Assembly (NCBI GenBank): GCA_002415855.1
Contig: DIAS01000038.1
Location: 1 to 7,914, forward strand
Length of the DNA stretch: 7,914 nucleotides
From: Bacteroidales bacterium UBA5072
GTDB lineage: Bacteria; Bacteroidota; Bacteroidia; Bacteroidales; UBA10428
Reading direction: 5' to 3'
The translations under genes were made by a program, and so were the position numbers. The notes beneath the pieces are model-generated. The model searched no databases. It was not told where the DNA came from and saw only the letters and a program-made list of their open reading frames with translations. Below are positions 1 to 5,656 of this stretch, in pieces; position 1 is the first letter of the stretch; each line of letters starts with the position of its first letter.

Positions 1-127
1 CAGCACCTGGTCCGCAACTATAATCAAATGACTGTCTTGTCTGTGGGAAATCAAGGATTACAGCTCTGTTAATATAACATCCTGATAATCCGAATACAAT
101 GGATAATAAAATTATTGTTTTTTTCAT
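1..127 (-). CDS. Lipoprotein with C39-family peptidase start (partial, cut by window edge)
   Basis: Only the first 42 codons are present; the gene runs off the left edge. Residues 1-17 form a lipoprotein signal peptide: a Lys pair, a hydrophobic stretch and a lipobox LSGC with the lipidated Cys at position 17. The mature part then shows TRQSFDYSCGPGA (residues 30-42). This matches the start of C39/papain-like cysteine peptidase domains, with Gln32 as the likely oxyanion-hole residue and Cys38 as the nucleophile. Lipoproteins of this sort would sit in the cell envelope and may trim a peptide or bacteriocin-like substrate, but the substrate cannot be told from this. The start ATG lies 24 nt after the stop of the MFS transporter on the same strand, so the two are probably co-transcribed. 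The ORF is too short here to be certain of the family, but the Q-x5-C-G-P context is distinctive. Confidence 0.7.
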   Translation of the reverse strand, partial: MKKTIILLSIVFGLSGCYINRAVILDFPQTRQSFDYSCGPGA

Positions 128-151
128 ATGACTGTCAGATTTGCACAGGTT

Positions 152-1357
152 TCAGACTGGAATTTTATTTGATCTCAGTTTAGCCAGAACGAGTAACAGG
201 ATCAGCGCAAAGCTTACCCCCATGAAAGTCTCACCGTATAGCATCATTCTTACACCGTATGAATCATGAAGCCATCCGTCAAACATTGTCATGTATGGGA
301 AGGGGATATTCCCCAACGATGAAATCAAGGCATATTTGGTGGCAGCCATTCCCTTACCTATGGCATGCAGGACAATTGCAGAAAAAGCAGCGTTGGCCAT
401 GCCAAAAGTGAATGCATACGATAAGACTCCGATAACATATGCTTCAGGTCTGAATGAAAAGAAAGTCATTCCCAGGGTTACTGCCGCCATTAATATCCCT
501 GCACCGAAATATGCAAGCCATCTGCCTAATTTATCGGCTATCCAGCCGCCCGCAACACTGCCGGCAACACATACTATTGCGTTCAGTGTTCCGGTGACGA
601 GGGCAATGGTGTCAGGCTTTACCTTCCAGTCAGAAGCTACTGATGACCACAGGTTGCTGGCGGCACCTATACCCACAGGCAGAAGAATTACGATCATGGT
701 GTAAATTGCCACCGGCGACTTCAGGAGACTCCTGATATCGGCCAGGATTATCCGGAATTTTTCTTTTATGAGAATATTTTTTTCAGCATAGACCTGAGGC
801 ACAAACCAGAGTGCCAGAGAGCAGATAAGTATCGTCATTGATAAAGTGATCAGGGCTATCTGATAGGAAAAATGAGTTGTGAGCCAAATGCCGGCTCCTC
901 CACCCAATCCTTCACCTCCCAGATTTCCTGCCTGGTAACATCCTCCAGCCCTGCCTTTCTTCTCTTCAGGAACTGTTTTGGCCATGAAACCACCCACTGG
1001 TACGACTATCAGGTTTGCAGCAACCTGAGATATAAAGACGGATACAGTCAATATAACTGTCAGGCTGGTCTCGAGAGGTATGAAACAAAGCATTGAAAGT
1101 GTCAGGGCACAGAGGATATTGCCGGTCACATACCATTTATGGAGACTGAAAGATATATCAGTCATGGGTGCCAGCATGAAGCGCCAGATATTGGATGAAA
1201 TTCCCAATGCTGTTATTGATGCAGCTGTTGCAACCGAGAAACCGTGTTGTGTCAGTATAAATGGCAGTGATACTGAAATAAATCCCTGGCTGATCCCTGA
1301 TGGCAGGACGAGAAACAGAAATGTAACCGGGTTCGTTAAATTTCGTTTATACGGCAT
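152..1357 (-). CDS. AmpG-like major facilitator superfamily permease
   Basis: The 401-residue product has about 12 hydrophobic segments (roughly 12-32, 45-64, 78-97, 100-124, 148-162, 165-187, 214-236, 252-273, 281-300, 306-330, 341-358, 374-393) with a charged central loop near 190-213, the usual 6+6 layout of an inner-membrane MFS carrier. An MFS motif A copy, GGWIADKLGR, is at 270-279. The segment NIWRFMLAPMTD (56-67) and the KYALISSLGN stretch near 341 resemble the AmpG/PAT branch, whose characterised members import muropeptides (AmpG) or acetyl-CoA. The substrate here is not determined. Length is close to the family norm and the start is the first Met of the frame. A peptidase lipoprotein follows 24 nt downstream, so a role in uptake of a peptide-containing wall fragment is conceivable but is only inference. 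No convincing promoter was identified in the 211 nt upstream. Confidence 0.85.
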   Translation of the reverse strand: MPYKRNLTNPVTFLFLVLPSGISQGFISVSLPFILTQHGFSVATAASITALGISSNIWRFMLAPMTDISFSLHKWYVTGNILCALTLSMLCFIPLETSLTVILTVSVFISQVAANLIVVPVGGFMAKTVPEEKKGRAGGCYQAGNLGGEGLGGGAGIWLTTHFSYQIALITLSMTILICSLALWFVPQVYAEKNILIKEKFRIILADIRSLLKSPVAIYTMIVILLPVGIGAASNLWSSVASDWKVKPDTIALVTGTLNAIVCVAGSVAGGWIADKLGRWLAYFGAGILMAAVTLGMTFFSFRPEAYVIGVLSYAFTFGMANAAFSAIVLHAIGKGMAATKYALISSLGNIPFPYMTMFDGWLHDSYGVRMMLYGETFMGVSFALILLLVLAKLRSNKIPV

Positions 1358-1568
1358 CCTGAGATATTCCGTGATCTTGCCTGTTCAACCATCAGGTTGT
1401 ACAGAAAGTTCAACAATATAATGTGAAATTATACTGATTTTTGATCACTTCCGTATAGGAACACGAAATTTGTTTTACATGTTTAATATTGTTTAATTAC
1501 ATCTCTTCTGCCGGGGCAAAGCAGCAAAAAGCCATGAATAAGAAATATGCATGGCTTGAATCTAATCC
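1358..1568. other. Intergenic region between the thioredoxin operon and the MFS gene
   Basis: This 211-nt AT-rich stretch lies downstream of the thioredoxin operon and upstream of the MFS gene, both on the minus strand. Its right end holds a probable intrinsic terminator (annotated separately). The rest should carry the MFS promoter, but I found no -7/-33 pair good enough to name. A small hairpin (CAACC-ATCA-GGTTG, 1386-1399) and two copies of GTTCAAC (1383-1389, 1408-1414) lie within 50 nt of the MFS start. No small ORF with coding character was seen. Confidence 0.6.
1526..1557 (-). terminator. Probable intrinsic terminator of the thioredoxin operon
   Basis: Read on the minus strand, a perfect 8-bp stem (AAGCCATG / CATGGCTT, arms at 1550-1557 and 1529-1536) with a 13-nt AT-rich loop runs directly into a T tract; T pairs of the stem join T at 1528-1526 to give TTTTT. 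It sits 11 nt beyond the stop codon of the last thioredoxin gene, as expected for a Rho-independent terminator. The stem is short, so termination may be partial. Confidence 0.7.
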
Positions 1569-1868
1569 CTAAAGGTATTTTTGCAATACGTCCATCAACT
1601 GCGATCTGGTGTGAACGCCGGCTTGTCTGTAAATAATTTCTCCCTGAAGGAAGATAATAAGTGTGGGAACACTTCGTACGTTATACCGGGCGGCTATCTC
1701 ATTGTTCCTGTCAACATCAATTTTCAAAACCCTGACCTTGTCTCCCAGTTCTGCAGCAATCTCCTTTAGTATCGGCGCTTGCATTTTACATGGACCACAC
1801 CATAGTGCATGAAAATCTACAATGACCGGGCGGCTATCACGAATCAGCGTATCGAAATTTCCCTTCAT
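1569..1868 (-). CDS. trxA: Thioredoxin (soluble, WCGPC active site)
   Basis: A 99-residue single-domain thioredoxin with the classical active site WCGPC (Trp23, Cys24, Cys27) after a VDFHALW strand and the cis-proline in SVPT (Pro68). It has no signal peptide or membrane segment, so it should work in the cytoplasm, reducing protein disulfides with electrons from a thioredoxin reductase. At 99 residues it is slightly shorter than typical thioredoxins of about 105-110, mainly at the N-terminus; the domain is complete from its first core strand onward. His20 replaces the usual Trp of VDFWA. It is the last gene of the four-gene redox operon, starting 6 nt after the stop of the membrane-anchored thioredoxin, with a terminator just downstream. 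The presence of trxB in the same operon suggests it is one of that enzyme's partners. The symbol is by family; which paralogue it is cannot be decided from one window. Confidence 0.9.
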   Translation of the reverse strand: MKGNFDTLIRDSRPVIVDFHALWCGPCKMQAPILKEIAAELGDKVRVLKIDVDRNNEIAARYNVRSVPTLIIFLQGEIIYRQAGVHTRSQLMDVLQKYL

Positions 1869-1874
1869 GAAAAG

Positions 1875-2291
1875 TCATCTGACTTTTGCTATTTCCTGCA
1901 ACAGGTACTGCTTGCTCTTGACACCTACAATACGGCTCATTTCCTTCCCGTCTTTAAAGAGAATCATTGTAGGAATATTCCTTATCTGGTATTTTTGTGC
2001 AAGCGACTGGTATTGTTCGATATTTACTTTCCCCACATAGGCATTGCCATTGAGGTCTTCAGCAACATCGTTCAATACCGGTGCCATCATCCTGCAAGGC
2101 ATACACCACTCTGCCCAAAAATCCACCAGTACAACCTTATTCTTTGTCTGATGCTGAAAATTCTTGTCGGTAAGGACAATTATCTTCTCATGATTGTCGA
2201 CTACAGGAATGTTTTTCATTTTTGCCCTGGCTATAAGGTACAGGCCGCCAAAAATTACCAGTATGCTACCTATTATTATTATGATTTTCAT
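1875..2291 (-). CDS. Membrane-anchored thioredoxin (WCMPC active site)
   Basis: The 138-residue product begins with a single hydrophobic segment (about residues 3-21, with a run of five Ile) followed by basic residues Arg22, Lys24 and Lys26, then a linker and a complete thioredoxin domain (about 40-138). The active site is WCMPC (Cys63, Cys66) instead of WCGPC, and the cis-proline is in NIPT (Pro107). The residue between the cysteines tunes redox potential and partner choice in this superfamily, so Met in place of Gly is a real functional difference. There is no clear signal-peptidase site, so the segment is probably a membrane anchor. Positive charge is slightly heavier on the C-terminal side, which favours a cytoplasmic domain; a periplasmic domain is not excluded. 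The start ATG is 1 nt after the trxB stop and the next gene follows after 6 nt, so translation is probably coupled. Confidence 0.87.
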   Translation of the reverse strand: MKIIIIIGSILVIFGGLYLIARAKMKNIPVVDNHEKIIVLTDKNFQHQTKNKVVLVDFWAEWCMPCRMMAPVLNDVAEDLNGNAYVGKVNIEQYQSLAQKYQIRNIPTMILFKDGKEMSRIVGVKSKQYLLQEIAKVR

Positions 2292-2292
2292 A

Positions 2293-3252
2293 TCAAGCTG
2301 TTAAAAATTGTTTTTGTTTGATTTTTATTTCATTCAGGAACTGCGCAGCTGCAAGGGCAGCAATGGTTCCGTCTCCTACCGCTGTTGTCACCTGCCTGAA
2401 TCGTTTGGCAGTGCTGTCACCGGCAGCGTATACGCCTTCAATATTCGTCGACATGTCGCTTCTAACAATTATCTCACCCCATTGATTTAAATCAATTGTA
2501 CCCTTCAGAAATTCGGTGTTTGGCACATAACCAATGAAAATGAACGCTCCGTCAGTCTTGAAATTCATGGTTGCACCTGATGCAAGGTTTTTAATGTCGA
2601 CACTTTCAAGCTTCTCATATCCATAAAAAGCAGTAATTGCAGATTCCATAATAAAGTGGATCTTATCATTGCTTTTTACTTCTTCAACTGCATGTTCAAA
2701 AGCCTGAAAGGTGTCAAACTGATGGATTATCGTCACCTTACTCGCATATTTCGTCAGCGATACAGCTTCTTCAAGGGCCGAGTTGCCTCCCCCCACCACA
2801 ATAATTTCCTTGCCGGTAAAGAAATCGCCGTCACAAGTGGCGCAATAGGAAATACCTCTGCCTTTGAAGGTGTCTTCACCCTTTACGCCAAGTGTGCGTG
2901 ACCTTCCGCCGGGAGAAAGAATAACCGCATTTGCCGACCAGGCAGATCCATCCTTGAGAACAAGCTCTTTTTCTTCTCCGTTCAGGTCAAGACTGCTTAC
3001 AGAAACATTTGTCTTAATATCGCAGCCAAAGCTTTTTGCCTGTTCCTTCATGATACTGGAGAGCTGGTACCCGCTGATACTTTTAACTCCCGGATAGTTT
3101 GCTATCTCGTGGGTAAGCACCATCTGCCCGCCGACAACACCTTCGTCTATTATAAGTGTCTTCAACCGGGCACGTGACAGGTAAATGCCTGCCGTAAGTC
3201 CGGCAGGCCCCGCTCCAATTACTATTGCATCATAGTGATTGACAGCGTTCAT
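2293..3252 (-). CDS. trxB: Thioredoxin reductase-like flavoprotein with altered pyridine-nucleotide site
   Basis: This 319-residue protein has the full layout of low-molecular-weight thioredoxin reductase: N-terminal FAD-binding GAGPAG (13-18), the redox pair CATC (Cys137, Cys140), a second Rossmann motif GGGNSA (154-159) and a C-terminal FAD segment YAAGDS (275-280). It would pass electrons through FAD and the Cys pair to thioredoxins. The unusual part is residues 177-184: HQFDTFQA stands where E. coli TrxB has HRRDGFRA, so the three arginines that bind the 2'-phosphate of NADPH are absent. NADH or another donor is therefore likelier than NADPH; this is inference. Length is normal and the reading frame intact. 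The gene starts 1 nt after the stop of the CGRMGPMC protein and ends 1 nt before the membrane-anchored thioredoxin, in one operon with three candidate protein partners. Confidence 0.92.
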   Translation of the reverse strand: MNAVNHYDAIVIGAGPAGLTAGIYLSRARLKTLIIDEGVVGGQMVLTHEIANYPGVKSISGYQLSSIMKEQAKSFGCDIKTNVSVSSLDLNGEEKELVLKDGSAWSANAVILSPGGRSRTLGVKGEDTFKGRGISYCATCDGDFFTGKEIIVVGGGNSALEEAVSLTKYASKVTIIHQFDTFQAFEHAVEEVKSNDKIHFIMESAITAFYGYEKLESVDIKNLASGATMNFKTDGAFIFIGYVPNTEFLKGTIDLNQWGEIIVRSDMSTNIEGVYAAGDSTAKRFRQVTTAVGDGTIAALAAAQFLNEIKIKQKQFLTA

Positions 3253-3253
3253 T

Positions 3254-3613
3254 TTATTCCGCGTTTACAACCGAGGTGAATTCCTTGTCAAGGATAGCTT
3301 TCACCTGGTCTTTCGTCTGAATGCTTGAAGTGGCTTTTACCACTTTGCCTGATCTGTAATAAATTGTAAAAGGAATCCCCATGAAACCGCGTACCTCGGG
3401 CAGATTACGGATAATATATGATTCCGGGTTATCAAATTCCATATCGTAGAACTTAACATGCCTGTACTCTTCCTCAAGTTCCTCGGCAATCCCGTAAACA
3501 GGGATACACATCGGGCCCATTCTTCCGCAGATGACCATAACGTTTTCGTTTTCGCTGATAGCTTTGTTCAGATCAGCAGCTGACATAAGGTGATTTAAAT
3601 TTGTGTATAACAT
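3254..3613 (-). CDS. Thioredoxin-fold protein with unusual CGRMGPMC motif
   Basis: A 119-residue cytoplasmic protein, with no signal or membrane segment, that has a thioredoxin-like plan. A hydrophobic strand VMVIC (25-29) leads into a helix, a second strand (53-60) follows, then a cis-proline motif GIPFTIYY (Pro81) and a C-terminal helix. Instead of CxxC it has CGRMGPMC, with Cys29 and Cys36 six residues apart. Aligned from the helix that follows, Cys29 falls at the nucleophilic Cys of thioredoxins, the resolving position is Met32, and Cys36 lies further along the helix. It is the first gene of the redox operon, about 20 nt after the predicted transcription start and 1 nt before trxB, so it is likely a partner or substrate of that reductase. 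A start at Met10 is also possible. Family membership is clear by layout; the chemistry is unknown. Confidence 0.82.
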   Translation of the reverse strand: MLYTNLNHLMSAADLNKAISENENVMVICGRMGPMCIPVYGIAEELEEEYRHVKFYDMEFDNPESYIIRNLPEVRGFMGIPFTIYYRSGKVVKATSSIQTKDQVKAILDKEFTSVVNAE

Positions 3614-3639
3614 GATTTTTATATTTGAAATTCAGGAAG

Positions 3640-3670
3640 CAAAATTACAGTACATCGTTCTGACTCGAAA
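3640..3670 (-). promoter_or_regulatory. Predicted Bacteroidetes-type promoter of the redox operon
   Basis: On the minus strand, TAATTTTG (3647-3640) matches the Bacteroidetes -7 consensus TAnnTTTG exactly. Nineteen bases upstream lies TTTC (3670-3667), a three-of-four match to the -33 TTTG element. Transcription would start near 3633, giving a leader of about 20 nt before the first gene. The leader is A-rich and has no clear Shine-Dalgarno sequence, as is usual for this phylum. Confidence 0.6.
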
Positions 3671-3679
3671 GGAAACGGT

Positions 3680-3689
3680 GTGCCGGCAC
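3680..3689. promoter_or_regulatory. Palindrome GTGCCGGCAC, candidate operator
   Basis: A perfect 10-bp palindrome in an otherwise AT-rich divergent intergenic region, lying between the predicted promoters of the redox operon and the Crp/Fnr gene, about 50 nt upstream of either likely start site. That placement would suit a shared activator site. It does not resemble the classic FNR or CRP half-sites, and binding is unproven. Confidence 0.35.
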
Positions 3690-3702
3690 GACAACCGTCA
3701 AC

Positions 3703-3743
3703 TTGAAACAGGACAACTTTTTAATTGATTTGGATTAACTTTA
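3703..3743 (+). promoter_or_regulatory. Candidate promoter(s) of the Crp/Fnr regulator gene
   Basis: TTG at 3703-3705, 19 bp, then TTGATTTG (3725-3732) fits the Bacteroidetes promoter with one -7 mismatch. A second -7-like sequence, TAACTTTA (3736-3743), differs only in the last base but lacks a good -33 partner. The TTG lies within the small interrupted palindrome TCAA-C-TTGA (3698-3706), which could serve as an autoregulatory site. Support is weaker than for the opposite promoter. Confidence 0.35.
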
Positions 3744-3768
3744 TGATCTTATAGTTTGTTAACCTGAC

Positions 3769-4464
3769 ATGAAAACAATACTTGAAACAGACAAAGATTT
3801 TATCTGCGATATCGATGCACCCTGCTTCCAGAATCTGCTGCCTGAAGAGGCAGCACTGGTTCGTTCAAGCAAAACCCAGGTATTTTTCCGTAAAGGTGAC
3901 AACCTGACAAAACAGGGGGCGTTTGCCTCGTATGTTTTATTTGTCATTAATGGCCTGGCAAAGCAATATCTTGAAGGCGACGGAACAAAGAACTTCAATC
4001 TCCGGATAATCAGACCAGGAGAGTTTGTGGGTCTCTCGGCTGTGTTTTATGAAAATATCTTCAATTATTCATCCATAGCCCTGACCGATTGCCAGGTCTT
4101 TCTGATAGAGAAAGAAGCTATGGCCAAAGTAATCCGGCAAAACGGCTCGTTTGGTTTCGCCATTACGAAGAGGTACTGTGAGCAAAATGCAAACCTGCTC
4201 AATACATTGCGCAATCTTATGTACAAGCAGATGAACGGAAGACTGGCAGATGCATTATTATACATCGACAGCCTGAGGAGCGAGGCTGAAGAGATATTCC
4301 AGCATCTCTCACGCAAAGATTTAGCGGATTTTGCCGGGATTTCAACCGAAAGCGCCGTTAAACTGCTTAAAACCTTTGAAAAAGAAGGACTGATCGAATT
4401 GCACGAGAAGGATATAAAGCTGCTGAAAAATAATGCCATGGTTGATATAAGCAGGAGAGGCTGA
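3769..4464 (+). CDS. Crp/Fnr-family transcriptional regulator
   Basis: The 231-residue protein has an N-terminal cyclic-nucleotide-binding-like beta-roll (about 20-125), a long dimerisation helix (about 130-170) and a C-terminal winged helix-turn-helix (about 178-222; recognition helix STESAVKLLKTFEKEG). In the ligand pocket, PGEFVGL (83-89) is kept, but the CRP Arg-Ser pair that holds the cAMP phosphate is replaced by Tyr-Ser at about 100-101, so cAMP is an unlikely ligand. Cysteines are at 13, 19, 108 and 137. Cys13-x5-Cys19 has the spacing of the last two N-terminal FNR cysteines, but Cys108 does not align exactly with the fourth FNR ligand, so an FNR-type Fe-S cluster is doubtful; a thiol switch is possible. 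It is transcribed away from the thioredoxin operon through 155 bp, so it is the natural candidate regulator of those genes and perhaps of itself. Confidence 0.88.
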   Translation: MKTILETDKDFICDIDAPCFQNLLPEEAALVRSSKTQVFFRKGDNLTKQGAFASYVLFVINGLAKQYLEGDGTKNFNLRIIRPGEFVGLSAVFYENIFNYSSIALTDCQVFLIEKEAMAKVIRQNGSFGFAITKRYCEQNANLLNTLRNLMYKQMNGRLADALLYIDSLRSEAEEIFQHLSRKDLADFAGISTESAVKLLKTFEKEGLIELHEKDIKLLKNNAMVDISRRG

Positions 4465-4495
4465 CGCATCGTCAATCTTCCTGGAATTACCTGCA

Positions 4496-4726
4496 ATGAC
4501 AGATGCCGAAATCATAAAACTGATACTGCAGGGCGACAAGGGAAAGTTCGCAATACTTGTCGGGCAATATCAACAACTGGTATTCCGGACATGTATGGGC
4601 TTTCTGCACAATAAGGACGATGCTGAGGATCTTACCCAGGATGTTTTTATTCAGGCTTATCAGTCATTATCACGGTTCAGGGGTAACGCGGCATTCTCAA
4701 CATGGCTGTACCGGATAGTCATTTAA
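4496..4726 (+). pseudogene. Truncated ECF sigma-70 factor (region 2 only)
   Basis: The 76-residue frame begins like a normal Bacteroidetes ECF sigma factor. Region 2.1/2.2 covers about 18-58, with the core-polymerase-binding segment DDAEDLTQDVFIQAYQSL (41-58), and FSTWLYRIVI (67-76) begins region 2.3/2.4. It then stops at TAA where an intact gene would continue with Asn-Lys and the -10-reading helix. Region 2.4, the linker and all of region 4 are missing, so promoter recognition should be lost; intact members are about 160-200 residues. The last 8 nt overlap the convergent barrel gene. No continuation was found in the other two forward frames; that stretch reads well as barrel protein on the minus strand. 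The start lies 31 nt after the Crp/Fnr gene on the same strand. It could be a remnant, a rearrangement scar or an assembly join. Confidence 0.8.
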
Positions 4727-5582
4727 GAGGCAGCAGGTAACCGACTGAAAAAGAAAAATATGAAGTCACAGGTTGTGTTGTGACCTGACCAGGGGCTGAT
4801 GGGAGATTTACTGAATAACCGATTTCAAAATCAAAATTGCCTGCATAAACGCAAACCGGCAAATAGAACCTGGTATTCAGTAACCCGAATTTGCCTGATG
4901 TATCAACAATCGAATCCAATTTATCAATTATACTTCCTTCGCTTTCATAAACAACGGTTTCAGATCCAATGAAGGCTGATATTTCAGGTGCCAGTACTAT
5001 TTTACCGGATGATCCAAACCTGCCAAGGGTAATATTGGCAAAAATATCAGGGGTCAGGTTCATGCCAAACTCCTTACCGAACAGCGCATTAAAGAATATA
5101 TATCCTCCTATCCAGCTATTCCTGAGTGTTAGTCCTGTCCCCAGATTGTTATTAAAAACTATCTCGGTAGAATCGCTTACATTGAAGAAATACCTGCTGT
5201 AGGAGACACTGAAGCTAAGACTCTTTTTCTTATTTAACGGTTCCCTTATTCCCGCGGTGACTGCAGTCGAGTTATAACCCGGATCAAGCCTGTTATACCA
5301 TGAACCTGATACCCCGGCATATAAACCCCTGGAATGAATCCAGTAGATGCTTCCGTAAGCTGCGTACATGTCGTCAATCAGTTCTCTCCCGGCATACAGT
5401 GTCTTGCTGTCGAAGATAATTCCGCCGTACAGATATGATTTAACCTGCGGTTGTCCGTACAGGTTGCTTAATGTTCTGTCATTCCCGAATACGTCTAAAA
5501 GCAGGGAATCCACCCTGTCATACTGCGAGTAGAGTGGCAATCCGCACTGGAACAGCAGCCATAGGACAGCAACCTTTTTCAT
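4719..5582 (-). CDS. Predicted outer-membrane beta-barrel protein of unknown function
   Basis: The 287-residue product starts with a Sec signal peptide (MKKVAVLWLLFQCGLPLYSQ, cleavage likely around 19-20). The rest is a series of short alternating polar/aromatic stretches rich in Tyr, Phe, Gly and Ser, such as LYAGVSGSWYNRL (87-99), SFSVSYSRYFFNV (123-135), GYIFFNALFG (160-169) and SYFSFSVGYLLPL (274-286). This is the composition of a small outer-membrane barrel of about 10-12 strands. I do not recognise a specific family. It ends in Leu-Pro-Leu-Lys rather than the aromatic residue usual for barrels, and its stop codon lies within bases that encode the sigma-like RIVI on the other strand, so its 3' end may have been altered with the sigma gene. 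It is downstream of the Gln-rich protein gene on the same strand (96-nt gap with a hairpin). Confidence 0.72.
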   Translation of the reverse strand: MKKVAVLWLLFQCGLPLYSQYDRVDSLLLDVFGNDRTLSNLYGQPQVKSYLYGGIIFDSKTLYAGRELIDDMYAAYGSIYWIHSRGLYAGVSGSWYNRLDPGYNSTAVTAGIREPLNKKKSLSFSVSYSRYFFNVSDSTEIVFNNNLGTGLTLRNSWIGGYIFFNALFGKEFGMNLTPDIFANITLGRFGSSGKIVLAPEISAFIGSETVVYESEGSIIDKLDSIVDTSGKFGLLNTRFYLPVCVYAGNFDFEIGYSVNLPSAPGQVTTQPVTSYFSFSVGYLLPLK

Positions 5583-5585
5583 TTT

Positions 5586-5624
5586 TCCGGTAATTTTTTC
5601 TTCTTTCCTGCAGTTATCCGGTAA
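5586..5624 (-). repeat. Direct repeat TTACCGGA upstream of the barrel gene
   Basis: Two exact copies of TTACCGGA on the minus strand (5593-5586 and 5624-5617) are 31 bp apart, close to three helical turns, just before the barrel gene start. They could be protein-binding half-sites, or chance. Confidence 0.3.
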
Positions 5625-5630
5625 AGGAGG

Positions 5631-5656
5631 CCGGAACTACCTGGCAGTATTTCCGG
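5631..5656. repeat. Inverted repeat / hairpin between the Gln-rich and barrel genes
   Basis: Arms CCGGAACTAC (5631-5640) and GTATTTCCGG (5647-5656) pair at nine of ten positions around a 6-nt loop. No T tract follows on either strand, so it is not a standard intrinsic terminator. In the minus-strand transcript it would stand 22 nt after the Gln-rich gene stop and about 50 nt before the barrel gene start, where it could protect or separate the two messages. Confidence 0.55.

Noticed and set aside
291..704. A 137-codon plus-strand frame opposite the MFS gene
   Set aside because: Composition is the antisense shadow of membrane helices; no family features and no promoter.
1449..1466. GTATAGGAAC, resembling half of an FLP recombinase target
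   Set aside because: Only one half-site-like 10-mer is present, with no second arm or core; likely chance in an AT-rich intergenic region.
2271..2282. A TAT/ATA triplet microsatellite at the start of the membrane-anchored thioredoxin
   Set aside because: It simply encodes the Ile run of the membrane segment; being triplet-based it cannot cause frame switching and it is short.
1809..2321. A 170-codon open frame on the plus strand opposite the membrane-anchored thioredoxin
   Set aside because: It is antisense to a gene with a clear thioredoxin domain and tight operon spacing, and its translation shows no domain or signal.
4065..4496. A 143-codon minus-strand frame opposite the Crp/Fnr gene
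   Set aside because: It is antisense to a well-supported regulator; Ser/Leu-rich shadow with no recognisable domain.
4724..4800. A possible readthrough of the sigma gene past its TAA into an Asn-Arg-Leu-Lys-Lys-Lys stretch resembling region 2.4
   Set aside because: The resemblance is weak, an in-frame stop comes within about 20 codons, and the same DNA encodes convincing barrel sequence on the other strand.
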